Below, one piece after another: positions 34,765-44,161 of a stretch of 64,000 nt of DNA. Position 1 is the first letter of the stretch. Each line of letters starts with the position of its first letter. Below the pieces are notes generated by a model, which searched no databases, was not told the DNA's origin, and was given only the letters and a program-made list of their open reading frames with translations. Origin of the DNA: JBGSUZ01 sp963677505 (lineage in GTDB: Bacteria > Bacillota > Clostridia > Peptostreptococcales > Acidaminobacteraceae); NCBI GenBank assembly GCA_963677505.2, contig CAXXWB010000054.1, positions 20,076 to 84,075 on the forward strand. Direction: 5' to 3'. Both the position numbers and the translations under genes were made by a program.

Positions 34765-36039
34765 ATGAGAGAACTAGCCTTATTAATCAGTGCGAATTTC
34801 CATAATGAATCTAATTTTGAACAGCTAATGTTAGAGCTTGAGAACCTGGTGTTGGCTTGTGACATGGATATAGCTCAGCACTGTATTCAAAACATTAAGA
34901 GCATTAATGCTTCTACTTATATTGGGCAAGGAAAGGTAGATGAAGTTCGCCAAGCCATAGAAATGCAAGAAGCAGATATTGTCGTAGTGAACCACGAATT
35001 ATCACCGACGCAGCAACGGAATCTGGAAAAAGCTTTTCAAATTCCCGTCTTAGATAGAACTGCTTTGATTCTTGAAATTTTCAGTAAAAGGGCAAAAACA
35101 AAAGAATCAAGATTGCAGGTTCAATTGGCAGAAATGCAGTATTTACTTCCTAGACTTGCAGGCTCTTATACATCACTCGGCAGACAAAGTGGTGGTGTAG
35201 GCACAAAGAACAAAGGGACGGGAGAGAAAAAAATAGAATTGGATAAGCGCCATGCTGAAGAGAAAATTCATGAGTTGAAGGAGGCGTTGGAGCAAATTCA
35301 AAGAGAGAGAGAAACACAAAGGCGGTTAAGAAAAAGATCAGAAGAACCAAGTGTGGCACTGGTCGGTTATACAAATGCGGGGAAGTCAACCTTAATGAAT
35401 GCCTTTCTCAGTGCACAACACGCTAAGCAAGAAAAGGCAGTATTTGCAAAAAACATGCTTTTTGCAACTTTGGATACATCGGTAAGGCGAGTTATTTTGC
35501 CTAATAAGCGAAAGATATTTCTTTCGGACACGGTTGGCTTTGTAAGTCATTTGCCACATGGGTTGGTGAAAGCCTTTGGCTCTACCTTAGAAGAGGTGGC
35601 TGAAGCTGATTTGCTGCTTCACATTATTGACGCTTCCAACCCTGACTATGAACTGCAAATGGAAGTGACACTATCGACCCTTGAAGAAATTGGTGCGGGT
35701 GAAGTGCCTATTCTTTCAATCTACAACAAAGCGGATTTGGTGATGGAAAACCTCCCTTTTGAAGATGAAAAAGGTATATATATATCAGCGAAGAATCACG
35801 TGGGTATGGCATTAGTGGCTCAAAAAATAACAGAGGTTCTTTTTGCAGATGAAGTTCATTGTGAACTACATGTACCGTATACGGCTGGTTCAACAGTTCA
35901 CGACATTATGGAAAATGCATATGTTATAGGGTTTTCGAACGATGAAATTGGAACATTGTTACATATTTCTTGTTCAAAGAAAATCTATGAGCAATTTAAT
36001 AAATATGTCATAAATGTAAAGGAAGAAATCAATCTGTAA
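34765..36039 (+). CDS. hflX: ribosome-associated GTPase HflX
   Basis: The 424-residue protein has the HflX N-terminal domain (STYIGQGKVDEV, VVVNHELSPTQQRNLEK), the conserved RLQVQLAEMQYLLPRLAGSY region and glycine-rich linker, a coiled coil, and the GTPase motifs GYTNAGKST (G1), DTVGFVSHLPHGLV (G3) and NKAD (G4). HflX rescues or splits stalled and hibernating 70S ribosomes. I start at ATG 34765, which has AGAGG upstream; the frame is open to 34705 but the extra residues are not family-like. Confidence 0.95.
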   Translation: MRELALLISANFHNESNFEQLMLELENLVLACDMDIAQHCIQNIKSINASTYIGQGKVDEVRQAIEMQEADIVVVNHELSPTQQRNLEKAFQIPVLDRTALILEIFSKRAKTKESRLQVQLAEMQYLLPRLAGSYTSLGRQSGGVGTKNKGTGEKKIELDKRHAEEKIHELKEALEQIQRERETQRRLRKRSEEPSVALVGYTNAGKSTLMNAFLSAQHAKQEKAVFAKNMLFATLDTSVRRVILPNKRKIFLSDTVGFVSHLPHGLVKAFGSTLEEVAEADLLLHIIDASNPDYELQMEVTLSTLEEIGAGEVPILSIYNKADLVMENLPFEDEKGIYISAKNHVGMALVAQKITEVLFADEVHCELHVPYTAGSTVHDIMENAYVIGFSNDEIGTLLHISCSKKIYEQFNKYVINVKEEINL

Positions 36040-36130
36040 TACATATTATTTTATCTATATGTTATTATAGAGTGAGTTCTTAATTCACGCGTTTGGATAT
36101 GCTGTACACGCATACAAGATAGGAGTTTAT

Positions 36131-36892
36131 ATGTCATTTCATGCACTAAAAAAGTTAACGGTAGTACTTGCACTTATGATGATGTTGCTTGCAGGTTGTA
36201 ATATGAAGCAGAATGCTGATATACAGACCAATACCCCTGTTGTCATAGAAGATTTAAAATACAATGAGGTCATGAAGGAAGAGAAAACAGATATTGTAGA
36301 ATTTAATTTTACTTTCCCACAAGTTCAGAATCCAAAGGAAAATCCTTTTATTGAGAGTATCAACAATTCTTATACTAAAGCATTAGAAGAACAAAAAGTT
36401 AGGGCAACTACTGAAAATTTGGCAACGGCCAAGGAAAACTATTTGTTCTCCAAAGAGAATGCAGATGCATCGTTTATTATGAACGGTTACCAAATTAATT
36501 ATTCGGTAACTACCAATGATGGGAAATATCTATCTGTCTTTCAAATGTTTAGTGAATTTGCAGGTGGGGCTCATCCTTTTACCTACTTCAAAGCTCAAAA
36601 CTTTGATTTAATTGAAGAAAAGTCCATTAAACTGAGTGAACTCTTCGGATTATCTGAGGAGGAAACTAAAAAAAACGTGTTAGAACAAGTCTTTGAAACC
36701 ATTAAAGCTCAAGAGGCCAATGAAGGCATTATCTATTATGAATCTTACAAGACCGATTGTGATACAGCCTATAATCCAGAACATTTTTATATGAAAGATG
36801 GAAAAATTATATTCTTCTATCAAGCATATGATATTGCCCCTTATGCAGCTGGACTTAGAGAATTTGAAATTAAAGTAGACAAAGGAAATTAA
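36131..36892 (+). CDS. DUF3298-domain lipoprotein
   Basis: The 253-residue lipoprotein (lipobox MLLAGC, Cys about residue 23) has the DUF3298/DUF4163 signature: FSEFAGGAHPFTYFKAQNFD in the middle and FYMKDGKIIFFYQAYDIAPY near the end. Related extracellular domains occur in RsiV-type anti-sigma factors that bind lysozyme; here there is no anti-sigma part. TAGGAG precedes the ATG. It is a single gene with its own terminator. Function unknown. Confidence 0.85.
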   Translation: MSFHALKKLTVVLALMMMLLAGCNMKQNADIQTNTPVVIEDLKYNEVMKEEKTDIVEFNFTFPQVQNPKENPFIESINNSYTKALEEQKVRATTENLATAKENYLFSKENADASFIMNGYQINYSVTTNDGKYLSVFQMFSEFAGGAHPFTYFKAQNFDLIEEKSIKLSELFGLSEEETKKNVLEQVFETIKAQEANEGIIYYESYKTDCDTAYNPEHFYMKDGKIIFFYQAYDIAPYAAGLREFEIKVDKGN

Positions 36893-36910
36893 AGAGAAAA
36901 AACTACTTGA

Positions 36911-36956
36911 GAACTTCATTGAGATGCCATTATGGCTACTGATGAAGTTCTTTTTA
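36911..36956 (+). terminator. intrinsic terminator of the DUF3298 gene
   Basis: GAACTTCAT (36911-36919) pairs with ATGAAGTTC (36942-36950), with an inner GCCATTATGGC hairpin, and is followed by TTTTT. Confidence 0.8.
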
Positions 36957-37060
36957 TGTAAGAAATTAAATTTTATTTAATAAATCGATAAGATTTCTTT
37001 GAGGTCTCTATGATAAGGTTTTGTTGTTAAATAAATATTAAAGATTCAAGGGGGATAATA

Positions 37061-38650
37061 ATGAATAAGAAAAAATGGATTGGGATAGGTGCGATAGCAT
37101 CTATTTTACTCATAGTTCTTGGCTGTTGGTTGTTAATGCCAGTGGTAAGTGTAAGGTTTGTACACCAGTATTTTGTACTTTTGTTGCTTGGCTTGGTGAT
37201 AATGGGCGTTGGGTTTGCAGATTATGCGAAGCCTAGCTATAAAAAAATTGCAAGTGCAGGGGTTGCCCTTTCGGCGTTAGCCATTGTTGCTATTATAGGC
37301 AGTTATGCAGTATCTTTTTCTGCGTTTAACTGGGAAACGAAAAAAAATATGCTCCAAGTCGATGAAAGCGTATTTAATGAATCGGTTTCCAATGTAGATA
37401 TGGCTAATTTGGTTATTTTAGATGAAACAGATGCGATTAAATTCAGTGAAAAACTCATTACCGAGAAAGATCCAGCACTAGGCTCTATTTTCAATATTTC
37501 TGAAGAATATGGTACGCTTTCAGTGGTTGAAGGTAAACCATATTGGCTGTTTCCGTTAGAACACAGCGGCTTCTTCAAATGGATGGGGCATAAAACATCC
37601 CCAGGGTACATTCAAGTGAATGCAACCAATGGTAACTCAAAATTTGTTGAAAAACCCATTGAGTATGCGCCGTCAGCTTATTTTGGAAAGGATTTAAAAA
37701 GATACGTATACATGCAATTTCCATCAATCGGATTAAAAGATTATTCCTTTGAAGTTGATGATAAAGGCAATCCCAAATGGGTGATTACGGCCTATACCCA
37801 TAAAACGGGCGTGACAGGTACACAAGTTTTAGGTTCGGTCATAGTGGATGCAGGCAGTGGAGAAACTGTTTTTCATGAAGTGGGTAAACAACCTTTATGG
37901 GTAGATCGTGTATATTCATTAGACATTTTTGAAGAACATTTTAATTATTGGGGCAGTTATATCAATGGCTGGTGGAACCCATCAGATACTGGAAAGCTTA
38001 AGAACACTGAAGGGTTCGGATATGTATTTAACGATGGGAATATTTATTTCTACACTGGGGTTACATCCTATGGTGGAGATGAAGCTACCACTGGGTTTAT
38101 GATTTTTAATCCAAGAAATGGACAGGCAAAATACAATCGTATTTCAGGTTCTACCGAGAAAAAATCAGTAGGGTTAATGGAAGAATTGGTTCAAAATTCA
38201 GGTTATACAGCAAAATATCCTTACTTAATCAATATTAATGGTGAAGCTACATTCTTCTCTACACTTAAAGGCAACAGTGACAATATTGTGGGTTATGCCT
38301 TTGCATCTGTTCAAAATTACAGAGCGGTAGCTTGGGGTCAAACCTTAAAAGAAGCACAAACTAATTACGCACGCGCCCTTATCAGAGAAGGTAGTTCCAA
38401 TAATGCTATTGGGGCCCAAACCGATCAGACTTTAACCCTTAAAGGTGAAATTTCTAGAGTGGGATTGACCTCGGAAGGCTACTATTTGGTTAAGGTACTT
38501 GGTGAAGAAGCTTTATTTATGATTTCTTCAGAGCAATTTCCAATGGTAGCCCTATCTCATGAAAAAGATGTTATTACAATTCAATATCTTAAAACAGAAG
38601 AGAAAAAAGTGATAGATGCTATCGGGTTTACAAATACATCTGTTCGATAA
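37061..38650 (+). CDS. large membrane-anchored protein of unknown function
   Basis: The 529-residue protein starts with three membrane helices (about residues 5-27, 34-52 and 65-90) and continues as one large, probably extracytoplasmic, beta-rich domain. Distinctive segments are MANLVILDETDAIKFSEKLI, SPGYIQVNATNG, RYVYMQFPSIGLKDYSFEVD and YYLVKVLGEEALFMIS near the end. Homologous-looking proteins in other Firmicutes have no assigned role that I can name. No catalytic motif is visible. GGGGG precedes the ATG. It stands alone between the DUF3298 gene and an acetyltransferase gene. Confidence 0.8.
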   Translation: MNKKKWIGIGAIASILLIVLGCWLLMPVVSVRFVHQYFVLLLLGLVIMGVGFADYAKPSYKKIASAGVALSALAIVAIIGSYAVSFSAFNWETKKNMLQVDESVFNESVSNVDMANLVILDETDAIKFSEKLITEKDPALGSIFNISEEYGTLSVVEGKPYWLFPLEHSGFFKWMGHKTSPGYIQVNATNGNSKFVEKPIEYAPSAYFGKDLKRYVYMQFPSIGLKDYSFEVDDKGNPKWVITAYTHKTGVTGTQVLGSVIVDAGSGETVFHEVGKQPLWVDRVYSLDIFEEHFNYWGSYINGWWNPSDTGKLKNTEGFGYVFNDGNIYFYTGVTSYGGDEATTGFMIFNPRNGQAKYNRISGSTEKKSVGLMEELVQNSGYTAKYPYLININGEATFFSTLKGNSDNIVGYAFASVQNYRAVAWGQTLKEAQTNYARALIREGSSNNAIGAQTDQTLTLKGEISRVGLTSEGYYLVKVLGEEALFMISSEQFPMVALSHEKDVITIQYLKTEEKKVIDAIGFTNTSVR

Positions 38651-38712
38651 AATTAAGAGAGAGTATAAGTGTTAGGTAATAATTAGAATAATCATCCGTG
38701 GAGGGCAAAGTA

Positions 38713-39492
38713 ATGTACATTAAAGCCTGTTTATTTAGCGATATTGAAAATACCGTTGGAACTTACTATGAGTCAAACCGCATTACCGTGGATTCCTACT
38801 GGGAAGACCATGTCATGAAAAGTCAGTGCTATCAAATACTAGACAACAATGAACTCATAGGTTTTTTTGCAATCTTTGAAGAGACGTTATTGACGTTGTT
38901 CCATGTTCTTGAATCTCACGCTAGATATGGTCAGGAAATTTTTGAGAAGGTGAAACGATACGAACAAGTGACAAGCGCCTATGTGCCAACTGGGGATGAG
39001 TTCTTTTTAAGCCATGCCATTGACAACTTTGTCAGATTGGAAAAACAGGCGTATTTTACGACTTATACAGATAATGGTCTGCCAGAAGGGAAAGAAAAGA
39101 AATTAGAGCTGATTCCAATCTTAACCAAAGAAGATACGGCTCTATTTAAGTTAACCACAGACTTCTTTGACGAAGACAGTGAGGAACGAATTCTAGAGGG
39201 TGTACCACACTTTAAAGTATATAAAGTGGAGGAAAGAGGACAGTTAATAGGCTTTGGCGTTGTAGAATATGGTCGGGTGATTAAATCTATGGCCAGCGTT
39301 GGCATGTATGTCATGGAAGAAAAAAGACAACAGGGTTACGCTGCCAATATACTTCAAACCCTCAAAACCTTAGTACAAAACCAAGGATACACGCCAAGAT
39401 CAGGTTGTTGGTATTATAACCATAATTCTAAGAAAAGTATGGAAGCGGCGGGTGCCTATTCTAAAACAAGATTATTGAAATTCTTTTTCTAA
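38713..39492 (+). CDS. GNAT family N-acetyltransferase
   Basis: The 259-residue protein has a C-terminal GNAT fold with VGMYVMEEKRQQGYAANIL, where R-Q-Q-G-Y-A is the acetyl-CoA pyrophosphate loop (Q/R-x-x-G-x-G/A). The N-terminal half resembles a second, degenerate GNAT-like domain. GGAGGG at about 38700 places the start at ATG 38713 rather than GTG 38698. Substrate unknown. A terminator follows. Confidence 0.82.
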   Translation: MYIKACLFSDIENTVGTYYESNRITVDSYWEDHVMKSQCYQILDNNELIGFFAIFEETLLTLFHVLESHARYGQEIFEKVKRYEQVTSAYVPTGDEFFLSHAIDNFVRLEKQAYFTTYTDNGLPEGKEKKLELIPILTKEDTALFKLTTDFFDEDSEERILEGVPHFKVYKVEERGQLIGFGVVEYGRVIKSMASVGMYVMEEKRQQGYAANILQTLKTLVQNQGYTPRSGCWYYNHNSKKSMEAAGAYSKTRLLKFFF

Positions 39493-39559
39493 AGGCAAGG
39501 CAATTGCTGCAAATAAACTGAATGGATTAGAATCTGAATTAATTAGAATCTGAATAATA

Positions 39560-39596
39560 AAAAGACGAGTGAACTAGAAATCACTCGTCTTTTGCG
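39560..39596 (+). terminator. intrinsic terminator
   Basis: A 13-bp perfect stem (AAAAGACGAGTGA at 39560-39572 with its complement at 39581-39593) ends in a T run. It is preceded by two direct copies of TTAGAATCTGAA (about 39529-39556). Confidence 0.85.
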
Positions 39597-39673
39597 TTGA
39601 TTTTAAAGGGTATTAGAATGTTTAATAGAATATATAATAAAGAAAACCAGTAGAAAAGGTGGGCAATATTCAA

Positions 39674-40102
39674 ATGATAAGACAGATGCAGTTAGAAGAC
39701 TACGAAGCCGTATATAACCTTTGGACAAACACTAAAGGCATGGGTATGAGAAGTTTAGATGATTCTAAAGAGGGAATTTCTAAATTTTTAGCCAGAAACC
39801 CCGAAACCAATTTTGTTGCAATAAAAGACGACAGTATTGTCGGCGTAATTCTAAGCGGACATGACGGTCGTCGGGGATACATCTATCATATGGCTGTCAA
39901 GGAAGACGTGCGAGGCCAAGGGTATGGCAAAATCTTGCTGGATAAGGCTATTGAAGCTCTTAAAAACGAAGGCATCCACAAGGCGGCACTCGTTGTTTTT
40001 GAAACCAATAACCTAGGCAATCATTTTTGGGAAAAACATGGCTTTACCAGTCGTACAGATTTAATCTATAGAAATAAAAGCTTAAATGAGAGCAATTTAT
40101 AA
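39674..40102 (+). CDS. GNAT family N-acetyltransferase
   Basis: The 142-residue protein is a single GNAT domain: MIRQMQLEDYEAVYNLW at the start, HMAVKEDVRGQGYGKILLDK (R-G-Q-G-Y-G acetyl-CoA loop) and FETNNLGNHFWEKHGF at the end. The body resembles RimI-type small acetyltransferases, but the substrate cannot be predicted. AAAGGTGG lies somewhat far (about 12 bases) from ATG 39674; the in-frame GTG 39659 overlaps that site. The 3' end overlaps the convergent AraC gene by 6 bases. Confidence 0.88.
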   Translation: MIRQMQLEDYEAVYNLWTNTKGMGMRSLDDSKEGISKFLARNPETNFVAIKDDSIVGVILSGHDGRRGYIYHMAVKEDVRGQGYGKILLDKAIEALKNEGIHKAALVVFETNNLGNHFWEKHGFTSRTDLIYRNKSLNESNL

Positions 40103-40987
40103 AAGGCTTATAGGGTAATACAAGTCACACTGGCAGTAGCCCTCTTTACAGCGAGAACGGTCAATGCGCTCAAATCGAAAAGCCTCTTTTAAATCAAAGT
40201 GCATAGTAGGCATCCAAATTTGGTAGACGTAGTGCCAAATATCAGCTAAGGTCGCAGAGGAAATTTCTTCAGGGCTATGGGCGCCAACGTAAGTAAAAAC
40301 GCCATATTTGTAAGCTGGGATATGGCGTATTTTCATATCTTCTGGCACAATGCTCAAGCTATTAATTTCTGTAGAAGGTTGATAATAGGTGAATTGGCTC
40401 TCGTTAGCCAGTATAGAAGTATAGCCGATGTAGATGTTTTTATCGATAGGATTTACAATTCTAGGTAAGTGCTGCTGGGCAAACTGGGTGCCGTATCGAT
40501 TAGCAATTTGGAAATCTTGGTTGTCTTTTACATTCACCTTGTATTCTAAGCCCGCAATAGTAAAGGCTGGTAGGACTGTAATGGCTTTAAAGTAGATAAG
40601 ACCTTCTCCGGCTTGGGTTAAAAAGTCTAAATTGAATCTATCCAGTATTTCCAATGAATAAGGATTTCTGCGCCATTTAGAGGGGCTTACGCCATAGGCC
40701 TCTTTAAAAGCACGAGTGTAAGTCCGCTCACAGCCAAAGCCATATTTAGCTGCAACAAAGTCGACGGTATTTTTATTTTGAATAAGGTCGGTAAGAGATA
40801 ACGCCAGACGTCTTTGTCTTACATATTCCATTAGACCTGTTGTGGTAATACCCTTCCAAAGACGCAGTAAGTGGTATTTGGAAAGATTTACGTGTTCTGA
40901 AATAGAATCTAATGTAAGGGCTTCGAAAAGATGGTCCTCAATAAATTCACTGGTTTTTTCTATAAGGGTAAATAAATAATGATCCAT
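40097..40987 (-). CDS. AraC family regulator with GyrI-like effector domain
   Basis: The 296-residue protein has two helix-turn-helices at the N-terminus (LTLDSISEHVNLSKYHLLRL and VDFVAAKYGFGCERTYTRAF, then GVSPSKWRR) and a C-terminal GyrI-like small-molecule-binding domain (IRHIPAYKYGVFTYVGAH, IWMPTMHFDLKEAFRFERID). This order is that of Rob- and TipA-like sensors of lipophilic compounds. GGAG lies 9 bases before the start. The regulated genes are not evident; the adjacent divergent gene at 41073 is one candidate. Confidence 0.9.
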   Translation of the reverse strand: MDHYLFTLIEKTSEFIEDHLFEALTLDSISEHVNLSKYHLLRLWKGITTTGLMEYVRQRRLALSLTDLIQNKNTVDFVAAKYGFGCERTYTRAFKEAYGVSPSKWRRNPYSLEILDRFNLDFLTQAGEGLIYFKAITVLPAFTIAGLEYKVNVKDNQDFQIANRYGTQFAQQHLPRIVNPIDKNIYIGYTSILANESQFTYYQPSTEINSLSIVPEDMKIRHIPAYKYGVFTYVGAHSPEEISSATLADIWHYVYQIWMPTMHFDLKEAFRFERIDRSRCKEGYCQCDLYYPISLL

Positions 40988-41072
40988 AAATTAAACTCCA
41001 GCAATTTTTGTCCTGTTTTTAGATACCGTACTATATATAATATAGCATATGGTTAAAAAATGAGGTGATAAA

Positions 41073-41714
41073 ATGGATGAGCTTGTTCAATTTGAAAGAT
41101 TTGAGGCTTTAGGTAAAGAAGTTGGCAGAAGGCATAAGGCTTCAAAAATTTATTTAGCAGATGAAAATCACAATAATAATTGTTGTGGTATTGGGAACAG
41201 CAGTGAGTTTGAGGAAAAAATGCCCCCAAGACAGGGCTTTCTAAAAACGGCTTTAGCACAAATATTGGACAAAATCCATGTTGCTGAAGGGCAAACGCCT
41301 CAAACTGTAGGGTTTATTAAAGAAATAGCAGAACATCTTTATGAAGCAGTGTCCATTTTTGGAGACGATACCTTTAAAGATCGTGAACTAATGGCCAGTG
41401 GCTTCATGCAGCATTTCATGAGAGGCTATATGGCTGAAAATGAAATCGATATGGTCCAACTTAAGGATATTAATCTGTTTTTAAGGCTGGCTGAATGGGA
41501 AGCTCACACGGCGCTTTATCAGACATGGAACCTTGACGAAATGAGCCAGTGGCAATGTGATTATTTTGAACAAACGAAAACGAGAATTATTCATAACATT
41601 CCAATTGTGGCATTTCGAAAGGAATGGATGAATATAAAAAGACTAGATGTTATCAATACACCAGTGATCACTGTAAAATTACAGCCCAGCTTTGCACTTT
41701 TATTTGTATCCTAA
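41073..41714 (+). CDS. phosphotransferase-like protein lacking the catalytic core
   Basis: The 213-residue protein has GAGGTGA before its ATG. FMQHFMRGYMAENEIDMVQL and INLFLRLAEWEAHTALYQTW resemble the C-terminal helices of the APH/choline-kinase-like phosphotransferase family, and FEALGKEVGRRHKAS resembles its hinge region. The N-lobe and the expected HGDxxxxN and DxD catalytic loops are absent; the region between is short and unrelated (GNSSEFEEKMPPRQGFLKTA). I infer a kinase-derived, inactive protein or decaying gene. The family call is tentative. Confidence 0.45.
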   Translation: MDELVQFERFEALGKEVGRRHKASKIYLADENHNNNCCGIGNSSEFEEKMPPRQGFLKTALAQILDKIHVAEGQTPQTVGFIKEIAEHLYEAVSIFGDDTFKDRELMASGFMQHFMRGYMAENEIDMVQLKDINLFLRLAEWEAHTALYQTWNLDEMSQWQCDYFEQTKTRIIHNIPIVAFRKEWMNIKRLDVINTPVITVKLQPSFALLFVS

Positions 41715-41762
41715 GCAATATTACTGATGAAATAAATACACAAAAAATATAAGTTCTAAAAC

Positions 41763-41806
41763 AAATACCGTCACGGCTTCTCAAAAGAGAGGCTATGACG
41801 GTATTT
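41763..41806. terminator. bidirectional intrinsic terminator
   Basis: AAATACCGTCA (41763-41773) pairs with TGACGGTATTT (41796-41806), with an inner TCTC/GAGA stem. It lies between two convergent genes and can serve both. Confidence 0.8.
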
Positions 41807-41837
41807 AGAGTTCTAAGTCAATTGTTGGTGGTAACGG

Positions 41838-42896
41838 TTATTGTTTTAAGTCGTAATTAGTTGGAATGGATTCACCCTCTTGGAATTCATAATGACCTGA
41901 GCTGTAAGGTGCGCCATCTACTGTTAAAATGACCTCTTTTGCTCTGTTGTAATAAGACCCGAAGGTATTGGCAATGCTTTGTAAAATCATGCCTTCGTAC
42001 CCTGAACCTGCATTCATTTCGCTTCTAAATTCCTTTGAAAGGTCAATCAGAACTTTGCCATCTTGATTTAGTGCAAGCTGATTTACCTTTGTATTTTCAG
42101 TAAAAACAGCCCCAAGCTTTCCACCAGGCGCTTGCTTGTAAGCGTTGGCAAGAATTTGTCCTGTATTGTCATTTGTTCTAAAGCTCAAATCTTTAGCAAT
42201 AGTCGTATAGGTTTCTGAATCTATATCTGGGTAGTAAAATTGAACTGTTTGTGTGAGGGCAACATCTTCAGTTATTTCTATTAAAGAAGAGCTGATTTCA
42301 TTGTCTCCCATTGAAAAGACTGTTTTCACTAATCCAACGTCTTTCACATAAAAGTCATAGGTTGTATTTGAAGCACTTTTAGGGTCTTCGGTGATAATTT
42401 GAAGCGCTGAATAATTACCATAGGGAATAGAGACTTGGGCATCTGTGGCCAGAATACTTCTTATACGACCATCTGCTAAAGTCCATCTAGTACCAACTTT
42501 TATAGGTTCCATCAGCATAACTTCAGGTTCTCCAGAACTGATGTCTAGAAAATTTTCCCTGTAGTATACTTCCTCGCGAGAGAATACTTTTGTTAAGGCA
42601 CCCGCATTGATTTCGTATACTTTGGACATAACCGTGCCTCCATTACTGACACGCTGTTGTATTTTTCCGTTTGCTAAGTAGTCGATCCAAATATCATAGG
42701 CGGCAAATTCGTTACCCATTCCTTCGTAAGTGTAATGGACATTTTCTTTCATTGGGAAGAAGTCACTGACGGTGAGGGGCTTAGTATCAGTTCCAGTAGG
42801 TTGATTTGTATTTTTTTTAACACACCCTTGAAGCAATAGTGCCATCAGCAATAGAGACAAAAGTAGTAATGTGGGTTTCGTTGATTTTATTTTCAT
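41838..42896 (-). CDS. GerMN-domain lipoprotein
   Basis: The 352-residue lipoprotein (lipobox LLLQGC, Cys about residue 25) has an N-terminal beta-rich domain (VHYTYEGMGNEFAAYDIWID) and a C-terminal GerMN domain (VQFYYPDIDSETYTTIAKDL, LDLS-like VLIDLSKEFRSEM, VILTVDGAPY). GerMN domains occur in GerM and in lipoproteins of spore-forming Firmicutes. GerM acts in the mother cell/forespore channel, but this copy lacks that context. GGAG precedes the start. Confidence 0.85.
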   Translation of the reverse strand: MKIKSTKPTLLLLSLLLMALLLQGCVKKNTNQPTGTDTKPLTVSDFFPMKENVHYTYEGMGNEFAAYDIWIDYLANGKIQQRVSNGGTVMSKVYEINAGALTKVFSREEVYYRENFLDISSGEPEVMLMEPIKVGTRWTLADGRIRSILATDAQVSIPYGNYSALQIITEDPKSASNTTYDFYVKDVGLVKTVFSMGDNEISSSLIEITEDVALTQTVQFYYPDIDSETYTTIAKDLSFRTNDNTGQILANAYKQAPGGKLGAVFTENTKVNQLALNQDGKVLIDLSKEFRSEMNAGSGYEGMILQSIANTFGSYYNRAKEVILTVDGAPYSSGHYEFQEGESIPTNYDLKQ

Positions 42897-43024
42897 CGGA
42901 AGAACACTCCTTTCAACCTGATGCCTAGTTTTTACCCCAATTGGCTAAAGTCTACTCACAGGGGAGTACTTTTCATCCTAATCTGTAACTTCTCTATGGT
43001 AAAATAGATATGGAGGGAAATTTG

Positions 43025-43615
43025 ATGAAAAAAAACATGCATAATTCTTTTATTTTTACTTTATTAATTGTTATAATTGGCCTACTCAGTTTTATACTGC
43101 TCAAACCAGAAATAACTCAACGTACGGAGTTAAATGCCTCGGGCGTTGTGGACAAGGTTAAGTCTATTTCTGAAATTAATACGGTGGAAATGTATTTTAG
43201 TGAAATCATAGACTTCAAGAATGCTAAAAAATTCAATCAGTACGATATTCCTTTTACCGAAAAATCTTTTATATTTACGGTGAAAGCCAAAGTCAAAGCA
43301 GGTATTGATCTAAGTTCTTTGAAGGAAGAAGATGTGAAAATCAATGATAATGGGATTGTGATAACATTGCCCAAACCCCAAATAACATCTAAAGAAATTT
43401 TGTCTTATAAGGCATACGACGAAAAAGATGGCTTATTTAACGAAATCACCAATGAAGACACTCTAACAGCTTTAGACGAATTTACTAAAAAACTTGAACA
43501 GCAGGCAAAGGAAAATGGCTTACTCGACCAAGCGACAGAAAGAACTCAACAAGTTCTTGGCGATCTTTTAAAGACTATGGGGTTTGAAGTTGTGAGTATT
43601 AAGTGGCAGGAATAG
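43025..43615 (+). CDS. DUF4230-domain membrane-anchored protein
   Basis: The 196-residue protein has one N-terminal membrane helix (FIFTLLIVIIGLLSFILL) and a DUF4230 domain: TVEMYFSEIIDFKNAK, FTVKAKVKAGIDLSSLKEED and ITLPKPQITSKEI, then a C-terminal amphipathic helix (LTALDEFTKKLEQQAKEN). The family is of unknown function and is found in Firmicutes and Bacteroidetes. GGAGGG inside ATGGAGGG (43010-43017) places the start at ATG 43025. Confidence 0.85.
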   Translation: MKKNMHNSFIFTLLIVIIGLLSFILLKPEITQRTELNASGVVDKVKSISEINTVEMYFSEIIDFKNAKKFNQYDIPFTEKSFIFTVKAKVKAGIDLSSLKEEDVKINDNGIVITLPKPQITSKEILSYKAYDEKDGLFNEITNEDTLTALDEFTKKLEQQAKENGLLDQATERTQQVLGDLLKTMGFEVVSIKWQE

Positions 43616-43643
43616 CTATTTTATAAAAAGGGAAGTGAAAGAA

Positions 43644-44099
43644 ATGAGTGAGATTCAAGACAACGCTAGTCAATGTATAAAAAATCCTCTTTTCAAGGAC
43701 TATGAACTGACAAATGATAAGGCTAAAATCACAGCAGAAGATTTGATGCCCCTCTATCTTCAGACTTATTGGGCCAACCAACGACCTATTGAGACGGTTA
43801 GGAAAAGCCTTAAGAATTCACTGGTTTACGTAGTGTTCTATAAAGGAGAACCTATAGCCATGCTGAGACTAATCACCGATTACGCCACCTTTGCCTATTT
43901 ATGTGACGTCCTTGTAGATGAAAAACATAGAGGAAAAGGTATATCGAAGTGGATGTTGGCAGAAGCCTTTGATCATCCAGACATTAAGAATTTAAGACGG
44001 GTATGCCTCATGACTCAAGATGCACAGGGACTGTATAGGCAATTTGGATTTAAAAATATAGAATTTCCAGATCGGTATATGGAAATTTTAAGAACATAA
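43644..44099 (+). CDS. GNAT family N-acetyltransferase
   Basis: The 151-residue GNAT protein has LCDVLVDEKHRGKGISKWML (R-G-K-G-I-S acetyl-CoA loop) and TQDAQGLYRQFGFKN near the end, a pattern seen in small GNATs acting on amines. AAGGGAAG sets the start at ATG 43644 rather than GTG 43635. It follows the DUF4230 gene by 28 bases, probably in the same transcript. Substrate unknown. Confidence 0.85.
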   Translation: MSEIQDNASQCIKNPLFKDYELTNDKAKITAEDLMPLYLQTYWANQRPIETVRKSLKNSLVYVVFYKGEPIAMLRLITDYATFAYLCDVLVDEKHRGKGISKWMLAEAFDHPDIKNLRRVCLMTQDAQGLYRQFGFKNIEFPDRYMEILRT

Positions 44100-44109
44100 A
44101 TTTATAGAT

Positions 44110-44140
44110 GAATAATGAAAAGAATAATGAAAAGAATAAT
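44110..44140 (+). repeat. short tandem repeat, 12-bp unit
   Basis: GAATAATGAAAA occurs at 44110-44121 and 44122-44133, followed by a partial third copy. It lies in the 62 bases between the convergent GNAT and GntR stops and needs no functional explanation beyond slippage. Confidence 0.7.
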
Positions 44141-44161
44141 GGGCTTTGGGATAAGGGTGTC

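Noticed and set aside
39529..39556. TTAGAATCTGAA direct copies as an att site or CRISPR
   Set aside because: Only two short copies, 4 bases apart, without spacer structure or integrase gene nearby.
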